64,000 nucleotides of DNA from Duganella sp. BJB480 (GTDB lineage: Bacteria; Pseudomonadota; Gammaproteobacteria; Burkholderiales; Burkholderiaceae_D), in NCBI GenBank assembly GCA_003416985.1, contig QVIN01000013.1, positions 62,001 to 126,000 on the forward strand, given 5' to 3'. Positions 24,789 through 34,902 of the stretch are shown here, piece after piece. Below the pieces are notes generated by a model. The model made no database searches. It worked only from the letters and a program-made list of their open reading frames with translations, and was not told where the DNA came from. A program made the position numbers and the translations under genes. The number at the start of each line of letters is the position of its first letter. Position 1 is the first letter of the stretch.

Positions 24789-26770
24789 CAGCGGCGGAAC
24801 TTCTTCGGCTGGCGCTTGCGCAGCGCGGAGTTCTGGTCCTGCAGCATCGCATCCACGCGCTCGGACGCCTGGCGCGACAGCTGCTGGGCGCGCTCGGTGT
24901 CCGGGAAGTATTCGGGCTGACGGTAGGCCAGCCACGCGTAGGCCGAATACATGCGGCAGGCGTCCTCCACCTCCTGCAGCGACATGTAGTGCAGCGGCAT
25001 CTGCTCGGTCTTGATCGGCGTGATCTTCTTGGCGGCCAGCGCGGTCGCCCAATGCTCCCAAGCGCGCTGCAACGACGGCACCTTGGACGAGATCGGCACC
25101 AGCGACAGCGCGAACTTCTCGGCCACCGTCAGCTCCAGCGTGTCGAGCCAGGCCGCGCGCTCGAACTGGTCCTCGGTGATGCGCGGGTAGAAGAAGCCGT
25201 CCGGCACGTCGATGTTGTGGACGAAGCGTTTCAACAGCTTGGCCAGCGCGTGCTCGTTGGTCACCGACGAGATCCGGTGCAGATGCTCCAGCGTCGGCGC
25301 CACGGCGAAGCCGGTGGTCTTGAGCGGCACCGGCTTTTCCTTCAGCAGCGAGCGCACCACGTTGTGGGTCTCGTTGTCGTAGCCGGCCACCAGGCCCTCC
25401 TCGTGCACGCCGAAGCGCCCCGCCCGGCCGGCGATCTGGCGCGCCAGCGCGGCCGGGATCTCTTCCTCCTCGTAGCCGTTGTACTTGACCGAGGTGGTCA
25501 TGACGATGCGCGCGATCGGCATGTTCAGGCCCATCGCGATCGCGTCGGTGCCCACCACCACGTCGGCCGCGCCGTCGCGGAAGCGCTGGGCCTGCGCGCG
25601 CCGCACCTCCGGCGACAGGTTGCCGTACACGGTGGCCACCGACAGGCCCAGCTCGGTCACCATGTCGCGCCACATCAGCACCTCGCGGCGCGAGAAGCAG
25701 ATCACCGCGTCGCCCCGTCGCAAATTGCTCAGCTTGCGCACGGCGGTCGGCTCGACGGACAACGGGCCTTTGCGCTTGAGCACGTGGACCTCCAGCTCGC
25801 ACTCCAGCCGCGCCGCCAGCACTTCGATGGCACGGCGCGCTTCCGGCGCGCCCACCAGGTACACCACCTGCGCCGGCGCGCCGCAGACGGCGGCGGTCCA
25901 GGCGGCGCCACGGTCGCGGTCGGCCAGCATCTGGATCTCGTCGATCACCGCCACGTCGACCGGGGTGCGGGTGTCGAGCATCTCCACCGTGCTGGCCACG
26001 TGCGTGGCGCCGGGCACCAGGCGGCGCTCCTCGCCCGTCACCAGGCTGACGGCCAGCGGCTTGCCGTGCGCCTCCATGGCCTGCAAGCGTTCGTAGTTTT
26101 CCAGCGCCAGCAGGCGCAGCGGCGCCAGGTAGACGCCGCTGGGCGCCTTGGCCAGCGCTTCGATGGCCTGGTGGGTCTTGCCGGAATTGGTCGGCCCCAG
26201 CAGCGCGATGAACCGCCGCTTCATGCGCCGCGCCACGTCGAACGAGGCCGGGTATTCGGCCAGGTTGATGCTCTGGCGGGTGCGCTCGGCGTGCTGCTCC
26301 TCCATCTCGCGCTCGACGGCGTGCTCCAGGCGTTGCCGGATGCGGTCGAAGACGATGCCGGCCGGCTCGGAGATCTGCATGTCCGCCAGCGCGCCGAGGA
26401 AGGGTTGGGCATCGAGGCCGCAATCGTCGCAGGCGTCGGCCATCTCCTGCACGAAAGCGCCGACATAGCCGCGCAGCTCTTCGCCGACGGCGTCGCTGGC
26501 GCGCTCCAGCAGCAGCTGGGAACGGGTATCGGCGTCCATCTTGCGCCATTTTGACGCCTTGGCCAGCACGCCCTGCGCCGGCACCAGGTCGTAGGCGACC
26601 TGCAAGCCGTTGTACGACACCACCCCGCTCAAGCGCAGGAACACGCGACCTTCCTGCCGCGCCAGCACCACGCCCCGGGCGCTCAGGCCCAGCCGGTGCA
26701 TCAGGTCGTCGTCCTCCCCCTGATCGCTGTCTGTGGCGGAGTGATGCGGTGCTGGGGAGGAATTGCTCAT
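24788..26770 (-). CDS. SUV3-like superfamily 2 RNA helicase
   Basis: 660 residues. Walker A in FIALLGPTNSGKTHQAIEAL, motif Ia YLAPLRLLALENYER, motif II with the unusual DEIQ (VAVIDEIQMLADRDRG), motif V GTDAIAMGLNMPIARI and motif VI QIAGRAGRFG. The DEIQ box and the spacing are those of SUV3, the mitochondrial helicase that works with RNA-degrading enzymes. An N-terminal extension of about 185 residues precedes the helicase core. The C-terminus is basic. In bacteria the family is much less studied than DEAD-box proteins; a role in RNA turnover is inferred. It is co-translated with the DUF418 gene. Confidence 0.87.
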   Translation of the reverse strand: MSNSSPAPHHSATDSDQGEDDDLMHRLGLSARGVVLARQEGRVFLRLSGVVSYNGLQVAYDLVPAQGVLAKASKWRKMDADTRSQLLLERASDAVGEELRGYVGAFVQEMADACDDCGLDAQPFLGALADMQISEPAGIVFDRIRQRLEHAVEREMEEQHAERTRQSINLAEYPASFDVARRMKRRFIALLGPTNSGKTHQAIEALAKAPSGVYLAPLRLLALENYERLQAMEAHGKPLAVSLVTGEERRLVPGATHVASTVEMLDTRTPVDVAVIDEIQMLADRDRGAAWTAAVCGAPAQVVYLVGAPEARRAIEVLAARLECELEVHVLKRKGPLSVEPTAVRKLSNLRRGDAVICFSRREVLMWRDMVTELGLSVATVYGNLSPEVRRAQAQRFRDGAADVVVGTDAIAMGLNMPIARIVMTTSVKYNGYEEEEIPAALARQIAGRAGRFGVHEEGLVAGYDNETHNVVRSLLKEKPVPLKTTGFAVAPTLEHLHRISSVTNEHALAKLLKRFVHNIDVPDGFFYPRITEDQFERAAWLDTLELTVAEKFALSLVPISSKVPSLQRAWEHWATALAAKKITPIKTEQMPLHYMSLQEVEDACRMYSAYAWLAYRQPEYFPDTERAQQLSRQASERVDAMLQDQNSALRKRQPKKFRR

Positions 26771-26906
26771 ATGCGATACTCGGGTAGGTGGGCTGAAATT
26801 TTAGCAGATCGTTACAGTTGGTGAGAAAGCTAAGCCCGGCCCCCACCTATAATATTCCGCCTAGGCAATCAGCCTACAACAACAATCAGAAAACAAAAGG
26901 GAAAAC

Positions 26907-27221
26907 ATGGGCATGGTATTCTGCCGCGGTTGCGGTAAAGAAATTCACGAGACAGCACCAACTTGCCCGCATTGCGGCGCGCCGCAACATGCCAGCGCCG
27001 CCTCCGGTCCGCGTTCGGACAAGGATTACGTCGTCACCGTATTGCTGTGCTTCTTCCTGGGCGTATTGGGCGTGCACCGCTTCTACGTCGGCAAGATCGG
27101 CACCGGCCTGTTAATGTTGTTCACATTCGGCGGCTTCGGCATCTGGGCGCTGATCGATTTTATTATCGTCGTTCTCGGTAACTTCACCGACAGCGACGGC
27201 CTCAAAATCAGCAACCGCTAA
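26907..27221 (+). CDS. TM2 domain protein with N-terminal zinc ribbon
   Basis: 104 residues. The zinc ribbon is CRGCGKEIHETAPTCPHCG (four cysteines), followed by a TM2 domain: two helices joined by a short loop (VTVLLCFFLGVLGVHRFYVG, then FGGFGIWALIDFIIVVLGNF) with the characteristic DRF-like FY and the acidic IDF. Small inner-membrane protein of unknown role. Divergent from the helicase gene. Confidence 0.9.
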   Translation: MGMVFCRGCGKEIHETAPTCPHCGAPQHASAASGPRSDKDYVVTVLLCFFLGVLGVHRFYVGKIGTGLLMLFTFGGFGIWALIDFIIVVLGNFTDSDGLKISNR

Positions 27222-27241
27222 GCGCGTTTTGTCTTTCCTCC

Positions 27242-27291
27242 GGATTTCTGGCACCATAGCCCGGTTTACACCGCCGCCGTGCCAGAAATCC
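27242..27291. repeat. Inverted repeat directly before the yigZ start
   Basis: Perfect 13-base arms GGATTTCTGGCAC / GTGCCAGAAATCC, separated by 24 bases. The right arm ends four bases before the ATG at 27296, where a ribosome site would be expected. No T run follows. It could terminate the TM2 message poorly, bind a protein, or mask the start of yigZ in RNA. Confidence 0.6.
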
Positions 27292-27295
27292 CGCC

Positions 27296-27892
27296 ATGCC
27301 CTTCTCCATCGCCACAGCCGTTCACCACGAATTGCTGATTAAAAAAAGCCGCTTTATCGCCTGCGTTCAGCCCATGACGGACCGGAGCGCCGCGCAAAAG
27401 GTGGTGGCTGAATTATGGGCGCAACATCCGGGCGCCGCCCACGTATGCTGGGCATTATTAGCCGGCGGCCAATCGGCCGCGGTCGACGACGGCGAACCGA
27501 GTGGCACCGCCGGCCGCCCCATGCTCGATGTATTACGCCACCAGGATCTGGAAGGCGTATTAGCCACCGTGGTCCGATATTTTGGCGGCGTTAAATTGGG
27601 CGCCGGCGGCTTGGTGCGCGCTTATACCGACAGCGTGGCCCAGGCATTATTAAAATCCGAGAAAATCGCGATTATCAAGCTGCATTATCTGACCTGCACC
27701 GCGCCTTATGCGATGGAAGGCATGATACGCCGCGAAATTGAACTGGCCGGCGCCAGTCTCGATAATGTCGCGCATTCCGACCACGTGCAATTCGAATTCA
27801 GCCTCCCCGAAAGCGCAGCCGCGCCATTAGTCAGCAGATTGAATGAAGCCGGCCATGGCCGCATTCAATGGATCGCTCCCGACGACGAATAA
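27296..27892 (+). CDS. yigZ: YigZ/IMPACT family protein
   Basis: 198 residues. The UPF0029 N-terminal domain holds the signature DDGEPSGTAGRPMLDVL and VVRYFGGVKLGAGGLVRAY; a ferredoxin-like C-terminal domain (DUF1949) follows. The start SIATAVHHELLIKKSRFIA is typical. The family includes eukaryotic IMPACT, a regulator of translation initiation; the bacterial role is unknown. No ribosome site is visible because the region is taken by an inverted repeat. Confidence 0.92.
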   Translation: MPFSIATAVHHELLIKKSRFIACVQPMTDRSAAQKVVAELWAQHPGAAHVCWALLAGGQSAAVDDGEPSGTAGRPMLDVLRHQDLEGVLATVVRYFGGVKLGAGGLVRAYTDSVAQALLKSEKIAIIKLHYLTCTAPYAMEGMIRREIELAGASLDNVAHSDHVQFEFSLPESAAAPLVSRLNEAGHGRIQWIAPDDE

Positions 27893-27924
27893 AGCGATTG
27901 GCGGCCATCGCCGCCGTTCGCCCT

Positions 27925-29130
27925 TCACAAGCTGTTTTTTGGTATATTCGCGCCAATATTTGGCATGGCTTCGCTCTGGGCGCCGATCCAGGTGGCTTTG
28001 TGCCACAGCGTTTCAAGCGGCCCCTGCTTGTGCCGGCGCAGCCACCAGACGCTGAACTGCCGTTGCAGCACCGCCAGCGTCAGCCCGATCGCCAGCGCGA
28101 AACTGGCGCCGGTGTATTGATACATCCCCAGGCCGAAACCATAATAAATCGACGTGCCGACGATGGATTGCACCACATAACTGGTCAAACTCATGCGGCC
28201 CAATGGCGAGAATATGCCCAGCCAATTTCCCGCATAAGACAGCAACGTAAAGCTCGATACCAGCACCGCCATGAACGCCACATTCGACCATGAAGTCACA
28301 ATCACCAATAAAGGCCGGCGCACCGCCGCGCCGATATGCCACAGGTCGGGATTGCTTTTCAGCAGATACAATGGAATAAACGCCAGCATGGCAATCAGCA
28401 GGGTTTTACGCCAGAATGTCTTGTTCGGAATCGATGGAATAAACAGTCCTTTTCTGCCGGCCAACATACCCAGCATGAATAATGCCGGAATCTGGAATAT
28501 GCGACCATTTTCCCAGCTCCAGCGTATTACCCCTATTTTCCCGTTGCTTAAATTCCCCATCCAGACGTCGAATGCGGAACCATGCGCCATGTATTTTTCG
28601 GCACGGCCAAAATATGCCCACGAGGCGGGATCGGCGAGTTTCTCGTCGGGATTAGGCAGCGCCTGAAAGAATTCCACCCAGGCGTGCGGCAATAGTAAAA
28701 ACAATATGGCGATACATAACACCACGCCGGTGCGCAAGCGCGCCACCGGTATCAGCGCCAGCCCCAATACGGCATAAATACTGAGGATGTCGCCGTGATA
28801 AAACATGGAATTGAACAAGCCGAATCCCAGCAATAACACCATGCGCCAGGCAAAGCGGGCGCGGAAATCCTCGCCGCGCAGTGCACGGTTGTGGTCCTGG
28901 ATGTAGAACGTCAGGCCGAACAGCAGCGCAAAGATCGCGTACGACTTGCCGCCGAACAGGAAGAACAGGCTGTCCCAGATCATCTTGTCCACCGCCACCA
29001 GCCAGGCCGGCAATCCCGCGGGAAGAAAATAGAAATCGAAATGCTCGATGTTGTGCAGAAGCATGATCGAGACGATGGCGAAGCCGCGCAGGGCATCGAT
29101 CACATCCAGACGGGAAGAGTTGGCGCGCAT
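27925..29130 (-). CDS. DUF418 domain-containing membrane protein (second copy type)
   Basis: 401 residues, eight to ten membrane helices. SRLDVIDALRGFAIVSIMLL and FALLFGLTFYIQ at the N-terminus; FSPLGRMSLTSYVVQSIVGT and QGPLETLWHKATW at the C-terminus define the family. It is clearly related to, but diverged from, the protein at 23664-24788. Base composition is a little richer in AT than its neighbours (many AAT, TTA codons). Function unknown. It is convergent with yigZ. Confidence 0.88.
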   Translation of the reverse strand: MRANSSRLDVIDALRGFAIVSIMLLHNIEHFDFYFLPAGLPAWLVAVDKMIWDSLFFLFGGKSYAIFALLFGLTFYIQDHNRALRGEDFRARFAWRMVLLLGFGLFNSMFYHGDILSIYAVLGLALIPVARLRTGVVLCIAILFLLLPHAWVEFFQALPNPDEKLADPASWAYFGRAEKYMAHGSAFDVWMGNLSNGKIGVIRWSWENGRIFQIPALFMLGMLAGRKGLFIPSIPNKTFWRKTLLIAMLAFIPLYLLKSNPDLWHIGAAVRRPLLVIVTSWSNVAFMAVLVSSFTLLSYAGNWLGIFSPLGRMSLTSYVVQSIVGTSIYYGFGLGMYQYTGASFALAIGLTLAVLQRQFSVWWLRRHKQGPLETLWHKATWIGAQSEAMPNIGANIPKNSL

Positions 29131-29204
29131 GATGTTCCATCAACCTTGGCAAAGTGAATAGAACGCCAAGTGTAGAATGGAACCGCTCCCAGCGGTGCGT
29201 TTTT

Positions 29205-31514
29205 TCAGGCCCGGCGGACCGCCGGCGCACAATATTTGGCGACCGTGAGGACCATGTCCTCGAACTCGATCGGCTTGGCGATGAAGTCGTCGACGCCGGC
29301 GGCGCGGCATTCGTCGCGCTCAGCCTCCAGCACATTGGCGGTCAGCGCCAGGATCGGCAGGCTGCGGTAGCCCTGCGCGCGCAGCAGGCGCGTGGCCTCG
29401 TTGCCGTCCATGACCGGCATTTGCATATCCATCAACACGGCGTCGTAGAACGGGCCGCTCATCACCTGGTCCACGCCTTCGCGGCCGTTGTTGGCCACGT
29501 CCACCTCCGCCCCCTCCAGTTGCAGCAAGGCGCAGGCGACTTGCTGGTTGAGCGGGTTGTCCTCCACCAGCAGCAGCCTCAGCCCGGCCAGACGCAACCC
29601 CGCCGACGCGGCGGCCTCCGGCACGGCGGCAGGCGGCGCCGCGTTCACCGCGCCATCCTGCGGCGCGAGCCGTTGCAGCGCCTCGTACAGCATGGCGGGC
29701 GTCAGCGGCTTCATCAGCACCAGGTCCAGCACGCCGGCCTCCTGCTGCATGCGCTGATGCAGCGCATGCGTGGCCTCGGCCGCGGCCAGCGCGACGAACG
29801 GCGCCGCCGTCTGCCGGCGCAGGCGCAACACGCCGTCCCAGCTGTCCACGCCGTCGAACAGCAACAATTCATAGGCGGCCCCGGCGCGCAGCAGGGGCAG
29901 CGCGCCGGCCAGGTCCGCGACCCAGTCGGCCTGGCCGCCGAAGCCGGCGATCATCGCCAGCAGCAGCTGCCGCGACTGTTCGCCGGCGCCGACCACCAGC
30001 ACCTTCAACGGCAGCGCCGCGCGCGGCGCGCCCTGCGCCGCCCTGCCGTACGACAGCGTGAACGAGAACGTGCTGCCTTCGCCGGGCGCGCTCTCGACCT
30101 GCAGCTCGCCGCCCATCAGGCGCACCAGCCGCTGGCTGATGGCCAGGCCGAGGCCGGTGCCGCCGAAGCGCCGCGTGGTCGAGCTCTCGGCCTGCGTGAA
30201 GGAATCGAAGATGCTGCCCTGCTGCTCGAGCGCGATGCCGATGCCGGTGTCGCGCACGGAAAAGTGCAGCCGCACATGCTCGTCATCGCCGTCCAGCAGG
30301 CACACGCTCACCACCACCGAACCGCGCTCGGTGAACTTGACCGCGTTGCCGGCCAGGTTCACCAACACCTGGTTGAGCCGCAGCGCGTCGCCCAGCACGT
30401 CGGTCGGCAGCGCCGGGTCGAGGTCGAACAGCACTTCGACCGGCTTGTCCTGCACGCTGGCGCCCAGGATCAGCGCCAGGTTGCGCAGCATCTGCTCCAG
30501 GTTGAACGGCACCCGCTCCAGCACCAGGTTGCCGGTTTCGACCTTGGAGAAATCCAGGATGTCGTTGAGGATGCCCAGCAGCGAATGGGCCGCCGCGTAG
30601 GTCTTGTCGACGTAGTCGCGCTGCTGCGGGCTCAGCTCCGTCAGCCGCAGCAGGTGCTGCATGCCGAGGATGCCGTTCATCGGCGTGCGGATCTCGTGGC
30701 TCATGGTGGCCAGGAACTGGCTCTTGACGCGCGTGGCGGTCTCGGCCCGGTTGCGCTCGACCAGCACCGCGTCGCGCTCGCGCGAGAGCTCCTCGGTGCG
30801 TTCGCGCACGCGCGCCTCCAGCGTCTCGTGTCCCTGCCGGATCGCCTGCGACATGTGGTTGAAGGCGCGCGTGGCCTGGGCGATCTCATCGTCGCCCACC
30901 ACCTCCAGCTGGCCGCCCAGCTGGCCGGCCGCGATCATCTGCGCGCCGTGCGTGAACTGCGCGATCTGGCGGATCAGGTAGCGCCCCAGCAGCAGCGAGA
31001 ACAAGGCCACCATCGCCATCTCCAGCGCGGCCAGGCCGAGGCTCCAGCGCTGGGCCGCCGCCAGCGTCCGCTCCAGGCTGGCGACATCGAGCCCGATCCG
31101 CACGCTGCCGTAGGTGACGCCGGCCACCGCCACCGGGCTGCTGACGGCGAACATGCCGTCGGCCGCCTCGGACAACGACGCGTGCGGCACGAAGGGCCTG
31201 GCCAGCGCCTCCGGCCGGCCCGCCTCCACCAGCACACGCTGGTCGGCGTCGAGCACCTGCGCGTACAGCGTGCCCTCGGTGCCGCTGAGCTGGCGCGCGA
31301 ACGATTGCAGGCCCTCCAGGTCGTGGCTGATCACCGCGTCGCGCGACATGGCGGCGAAGGTCTCGGCCGTCACGCGCGCGTGGCGCAGCACCTGCTGCTC
31401 GTTGGACTCGCGCAAAAAGTGCAGCACGCTGAACACCAGCACGCCCAGCAACAGCAGCTCGATCAGCGCGATGCCGAGGATGGTCTTGGCGCGGAAGCTC
31501 AGGGCCAGCCGCAT
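29205..31514 (-). CDS. Hybrid sensor histidine kinase / response regulator
   Basis: 769 residues. Membrane helix at about 12-32, a periplasmic or extracytoplasmic loop, a second helix near 165-185, HAMP, then HisKA with phospho-His in [18 protein letters not shown], HATPase boxes ([30 protein letters not shown]) and two receiver domains. The first receiver is degenerate: the acidic pair is lost (LVVGAGEQS), though the central Asp and Lys remain. The second is intact ([35 protein letters not shown]). It starts three bases after a PhnD-like binding protein gene, so the ligand may be passed from that protein to this kinase. Confidence 0.92.
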   Translation of the reverse strand: MRLALSFRAKTILGIALIELLLLGVLVFSVLHFLRESNEQQVLRHARVTAETFAAMSRDAVISHDLEGLQSFARQLSGTEGTLYAQVLDADQRVLVEAGRPEALARPFVPHASLSEAADGMFAVSSPVAVAGVTYGSVRIGLDVASLERTLAAAQRWSLGLAALEMAMVALFSLLLGRYLIRQIAQFTHGAQMIAAGQLGGQLEVVGDDEIAQATRAFNHMSQAIRQGHETLEARVRERTEELSRERDAVLVERNRAETATRVKSQFLATMSHEIRTPMNGILGMQHLLRLTELSPQQRDYVDKTYAAAHSLLGILNDILDFSKVETGNLVLERVPFNLEQMLRNLALILGASVQDKPVEVLFDLDPALPTDVLGDALRLNQVLVNLAGNAVKFTERGSVVVSVCLLDGDDEHVRLHFSVRDTGIGIALEQQGSIFDSFTQAESSTTRRFGGTGLGLAISQRLVRLMGGELQVESAPGEGSTFSFTLSYGRAAQGAPRAALPLKVLVVGAGEQSRQLLLAMIAGFGGQADWVADLAGALPLLRAGAAYELLLFDGVDSWDGVLRLRRQTAAPFVALAAAEATHALHQRMQQEAGVLDLVLMKPLTPAMLYEALQRLAPQDGAVNAAPPAAVPEAAASAGLRLAGLRLLLVEDNPLNQQVACALLQLEGAEVDVANNGREGVDQVMSGPFYDAVLMDMQMPVMDGNEATRLLRAQGYRSLPILALTANVLEAERDECRAAGVDDFIAKPIEFEDMVLTVAKYCAPAVRRA

Positions 31515-31517
31515 GGC

Positions 31518-32354
31518 CTATTCCTGGATCCTGGCGTCGGCCGGCGAGATCGCCAGCCGGCGCACGTCGTCCCAGTCCTGGTCCTGGGCCGGCTCGAAGC
31601 CGTCGAAGCCGATCCCGGCCAGCAGCTTGAGCTGCGCCGGGTCGCCGTTCATCCGCTTCATCGCCGCCAGCACGCGCTCGCGCACGGCCGGGTCCAGCTG
31701 CGGACGGGTGGCGATGGCGTGCGTGGTGAAAGGCGGACTGGTCCACAACACGCGCAGCTCGCGCGAAAGGCGGCGGTCCAGCAGGTCCAGCGTGCGCGGC
31801 ACGCCGCCGCCGGCCGGATACAGGCCCTGCACCACGTCGCGGTACACCGAGTTGTGCGACTTGACGAAGGCGGCCTTGAACGGCACGCCCTGGCGCCGCA
31901 GCTCGGCCTGCACCAGCAGGCTCGCGCCGAACGCGGCCGGCGTGGGGAAGGCCAGCGTGGTCCCGGCCAGCTGCTTCAGCTCGCGCAGCGGGCTGTCCTT
32001 GCGCACCACCACCAGGCCGCGCAGACGCTCGCCCTTGGCGCGCGCCAGCGCGTGGTAGCCGGGCCGGGCGTTGTAGACCACGAAGTGATAGGGGTTCATG
32101 TAGGCGAAATCGTATTCGCCCGCCGCCAGGCGGCGCTCGAAGGTGGGAACGTCGGGCGCGGTGGCGAAGGTGATCCGGACGCCGGCCTGCTCGGACAAGG
32201 CCATCAGCACCGGGGTCCAGTTGGCGGCCATCTGCGAGGGCGACTCCTGCGGCACCACGCCGAAGGTGTAACTGGTCTGCTGCGCCGACACCGTACCGGT
32301 CAGCGCCAACATCAAGCAACCGGCACACAGCCAGCGGAGGAATCGATGGGCCAT
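31518..32354 (-). CDS. PhnD-like periplasmic substrate-binding protein paired with the kinase
   Basis: 278 residues. Signal peptide (LCAGCLMLALTGTVSAQ), then a phosphate/phosphonate-binding fold: YTFGVVPQESPSQMAANWTP, EYDFAYMNPYHFVV and the Ser/Thr-rich site near KSHNSVYRDVVQG. No ABC permease or ATPase is adjacent; instead a hybrid histidine kinase follows directly. I infer that it acts as the periplasmic sensor subunit of a two-component system rather than as a transporter part. I chose the ATG at 32354 for the clean signal peptide. Confidence 0.83.
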   Translation of the reverse strand: MAHRFLRWLCAGCLMLALTGTVSAQQTSYTFGVVPQESPSQMAANWTPVLMALSEQAGVRITFATAPDVPTFERRLAAGEYDFAYMNPYHFVVYNARPGYHALARAKGERLRGLVVVRKDSPLRELKQLAGTTLAFPTPAAFGASLLVQAELRRQGVPFKAAFVKSHNSVYRDVVQGLYPAGGGVPRTLDLLDRRLSRELRVLWTSPPFTTHAIATRPQLDPAVRERVLAAMKRMNGDPAQLKLLAGIGFDGFEPAQDQDWDDVRRLAISPADARIQE

Positions 32355-32588
32355 GGGTAGCGTATTTCGCAAGAAATCGGGATTTTCGATCATAGCATGA
32401 CGCCCCCGGCCCCGATGCAATTAATTGCTCTGGAATAAATCTTAATGTATATTAACGGCCCACAACCTGACGCACGGCCGATCCGCCCCATCCCCGCGGA
32501 CGCCAGCTTTTCCTGGCCATGCCCCCGCCAACGCGTCCAGCCCCGCCCAGCGGGGACGCACGTTTTCACGAGAAACGGAATAAACAAT

Positions 32589-34223
32589 ATGAACCTCAAG
32601 AATCTCAAAGTCGGCACCCGGCTGGGGCTGGGCTTCGGCGCCATCCTGCTGATGCTGACCATCGCCAGCGTGCAAAACATCGTCAGCCTCGGCACGCTCA
32701 ACGACGGCACCGACGCCATCGTCACCGAAAGCTACACCAAGGTCGCGCAGGCGCAGACCCTGATGAACCACAGCAACCGGATCGCCCGCGCGCTACGCAA
32801 CGCCCTGCTGATCCGCGACGACGCCAAGGCCGCCAAGGAACTGGCGGTGATCGCCGACAAGCGCAAGGATGTCGAGGCCGTCACGCAGAAGCTGGCCGGC
32901 CTGGTCAAGTCCGAGACCGGACGCCAGATGCTGGCCGCGCTGCAGGCCGCGCGCACGCCCTACGAGGCCGCGCTCGACGAGGTGATGCGCAAGCGCAGCG
33001 CCGGCGACATCGACGGCGCCGTCGACTACATGCTGGGGCCGATGCGCGAGCTGCAGACGACGTATATGAACAGCCTCGACGCGCTGATCGCGCACCAGAG
33101 CGCGGTGATGGAAACGAGCCGCGTCAAGGCCGACGCCACCTACGTCCAGGCGCGCAACCTGGCTATCGTGATGGGCCTGCTGTCGCTGGCGGCCGGCGTC
33201 GCGGGCGCCATGCTGATCTCGCGCCAGCTGCTGGGCCAGCTCGGCGGCGAGCCTGACTACGTGGCCGGCATCGCCAGCCGGATCGCGGCCGGCGACCTGG
33301 CCGTACCCATCGCCACCCGCGACGGCGACCAGCGCAGCCTGCTGTTCGCGATCGCGGCCATGCGCGACAGCCTGGCCAAGATCGTCGGCCAGGTGCGCGG
33401 CGGCGCCGATTCCATCGTCACGGCCGCCACCGAGATCGCCGCCGGCAACCTCGACCTGTCCTCGCGCACCGAGCAGCAGGCCGGCTCGCTGGAGGAGACC
33501 GCCTCGTCGATGGAGGAGCTGACCGCCACCGTCAAGCAGAACACCGAGAGCGCGCGCCAGGCCAACACGCTGGCCGCGGCAGCCTCGCAGACCGCCCTGG
33601 CCGGCGGCGCGGTGGTGGCCGACGTGGTCCACACCATGGGCGAGATCAACGAGTCGGCCAGGAAGATCGTCGACATCATCAGCGTGATCGACGGCATCGC
33701 GTTCCAGACCAACATCCTGGCGCTGAACGCGGCCGTGGAGGCGGCGCGCGCCGGCGAACAGGGGCGCGGCTTCGCGGTCGTGGCCACCGAGGTGCGCACG
33801 CTGGCGCACCGCTCGGCGGCGGCCGCCAAGGAAATCAAGACGCTGATCGACGACTCGGTCAGCAAGGTCGCCACCGGCACCGAGCTGGTCGGCGAGGCCG
33901 GCGCGACGATGGAGAGGATCGTCGCCGCCGTCAAGTCCGTCACCGAGATCATGGGCGAGATCAGCATCGCCAGCCACGAGCAGGAAGCCGGCATCGAGCA
34001 GATCAACCAGGCCATCGCCGAGATGGACGCGGTGACGCAGCAGAACGCCGCGCTGGTCGAGCAGGCGGCCGCAGCGGCCGAGGCGCAGCAGGACCAGGCG
34101 CATCAGCTGGTGCAGCTGGTGGGCGTGTTCAAGCTGGCCGACGACCGCCGCGCGGCGCCGGTGTCCCGCCTGAATCCGCGCAAGCCGTCGCGGCTGGCGC
34201 TGGGCCACCGCGAGGCCGCCTGA
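32589..34223 (+). CDS. Methyl-accepting chemotaxis protein
   Basis: 544 residues. TM1 (about 10-30), a four-helix-bundle type periplasmic domain, TM2 (about 190-212), HAMP, then the cytoplasmic signalling helix pair. The hairpin tip is conserved: [20 protein letters not shown]. The methylation region [17 protein letters not shown] is of the Tsr/Tar-like 36-heptad class. No NWETF-like pentapeptide at the C-terminus (ends LALGHREAA). The start [17 protein letters not shown] is typical of Oxalobacteraceae receptors. The ligand is unknown. Confidence 0.93.
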   Translation: MNLKNLKVGTRLGLGFGAILLMLTIASVQNIVSLGTLNDGTDAIVTESYTKVAQAQTLMNHSNRIARALRNALLIRDDAKAAKELAVIADKRKDVEAVTQKLAGLVKSETGRQMLAALQAARTPYEAALDEVMRKRSAGDIDGAVDYMLGPMRELQTTYMNSLDALIAHQSAVMETSRVKADATYVQARNLAIVMGLLSLAAGVAGAMLISRQLLGQLGGEPDYVAGIASRIAAGDLAVPIATRDGDQRSLLFAIAAMRDSLAKIVGQVRGGADSIVTAATEIAAGNLDLSSRTEQQAGSLEETASSMEELTATVKQNTESARQANTLAAAASQTALAGGAVVADVVHTMGEINESARKIVDIISVIDGIAFQTNILALNAAVEAARAGEQGRGFAVVATEVRTLAHRSAAAAKEIKTLIDDSVSKVATGTELVGEAGATMERIVAAVKSVTEIMGEISIASHEQEAGIEQINQAIAEMDAVTQQNAALVEQAAAAAEAQQDQAHQLVQLVGVFKLADDRRAAPVSRLNPRKPSRLALGHREAA

Positions 34224-34270
34224 CCGGAGGCGCGCTGGCGGACCGCGCGTCCGCCAGCTACAATCGGCCG

Positions 34271-34825
34271 ATGAGCCATTTGCCTATCGACCTGCTGGAG
34301 CCCGCGGACTTCGGCGATTTTCTCCGCTACCTCAACGACCACCTGTCCGACAACGGCCGGGGCGACACCGCCTACTTCCAGCCGCTGCCGCGCGACGAAT
34401 CGCGCTTCCCCGCCGACAAGGCCGACGCCTTCCAAACCGGCATGCGCACGCCGCTGGACGCCCCCGGCTGGCGCCGCGTCTGGGTGGCGCGCGCGGTAGA
34501 CGGCCGCATCGCCGGCCACGTCGACCTACGCGCCCATCCCGAACGCCATGCCACCCACCGCTGCCTGCTGGGCATGGGCGTGGACCGCGCCTTCCGCCGG
34601 CTGGGCCTGGGCGGCCGCCTGATCGAACACGCCGCGCACTGGGCGCGCGCATCGGCCCGGCTGGACTGGATCGACCTGCAAGTGCTGTCCGTGAACGCGC
34701 CGGCGATCGCGCTGTACCGCCGCAACGGCTTCGAACAAACCGGCGAAATCGCCGACCTGTTCCGCATCGACGGCCGGAGCCTGGCCTACACCGGCATGAG
34801 CAAGCGCCTTGACACAATCAAATGA
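34271..34825 (+). CDS. GNAT family N-acetyltransferase
   Basis: 184 residues. The acetyl-CoA-binding motif A is seen in LGMGVDRAFRRLGLGGRLIEHA (R-x-x-G-x-G) and the end ALYRRNGFEQTGE is typical of motif B. Likely acetylates a small molecule or protein N-terminus; substrate unknown. The 3' end overlaps the promoter and Fur box of the next gene. Confidence 0.85.
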   Translation: MSHLPIDLLEPADFGDFLRYLNDHLSDNGRGDTAYFQPLPRDESRFPADKADAFQTGMRTPLDAPGWRRVWVARAVDGRIAGHVDLRAHPERHATHRCLLGMGVDRAFRRLGLGGRLIEHAAHWARASARLDWIDLQVLSVNAPAIALYRRNGFEQTGEIADLFRIDGRSLAYTGMSKRLDTIK

Positions 34826-34842
34826 GAATGGTTATCATTCAA
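34809..34842 (+). promoter_or_regulatory. Promoter with overlapping Fur box upstream of the siderophore receptor
   Basis: TTGACA (34809-34814) and TATCAT (34833-34838) with an 18-base spacer. The stretch AATGAGAATGGTTATCATTC (34821-34840) fits the Fur box of inverted GATAAT-type hexamers and covers the -10 region. Iron-loaded Fur would repress the receptor at 34903. Confidence 0.75.
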
Positions 34843-34902
34843 ATATTTAACTGAGAAGCCTGCCGCCGCCAGCCACATTCTCGCCTTGATTGTGGGATAA
34901 GA

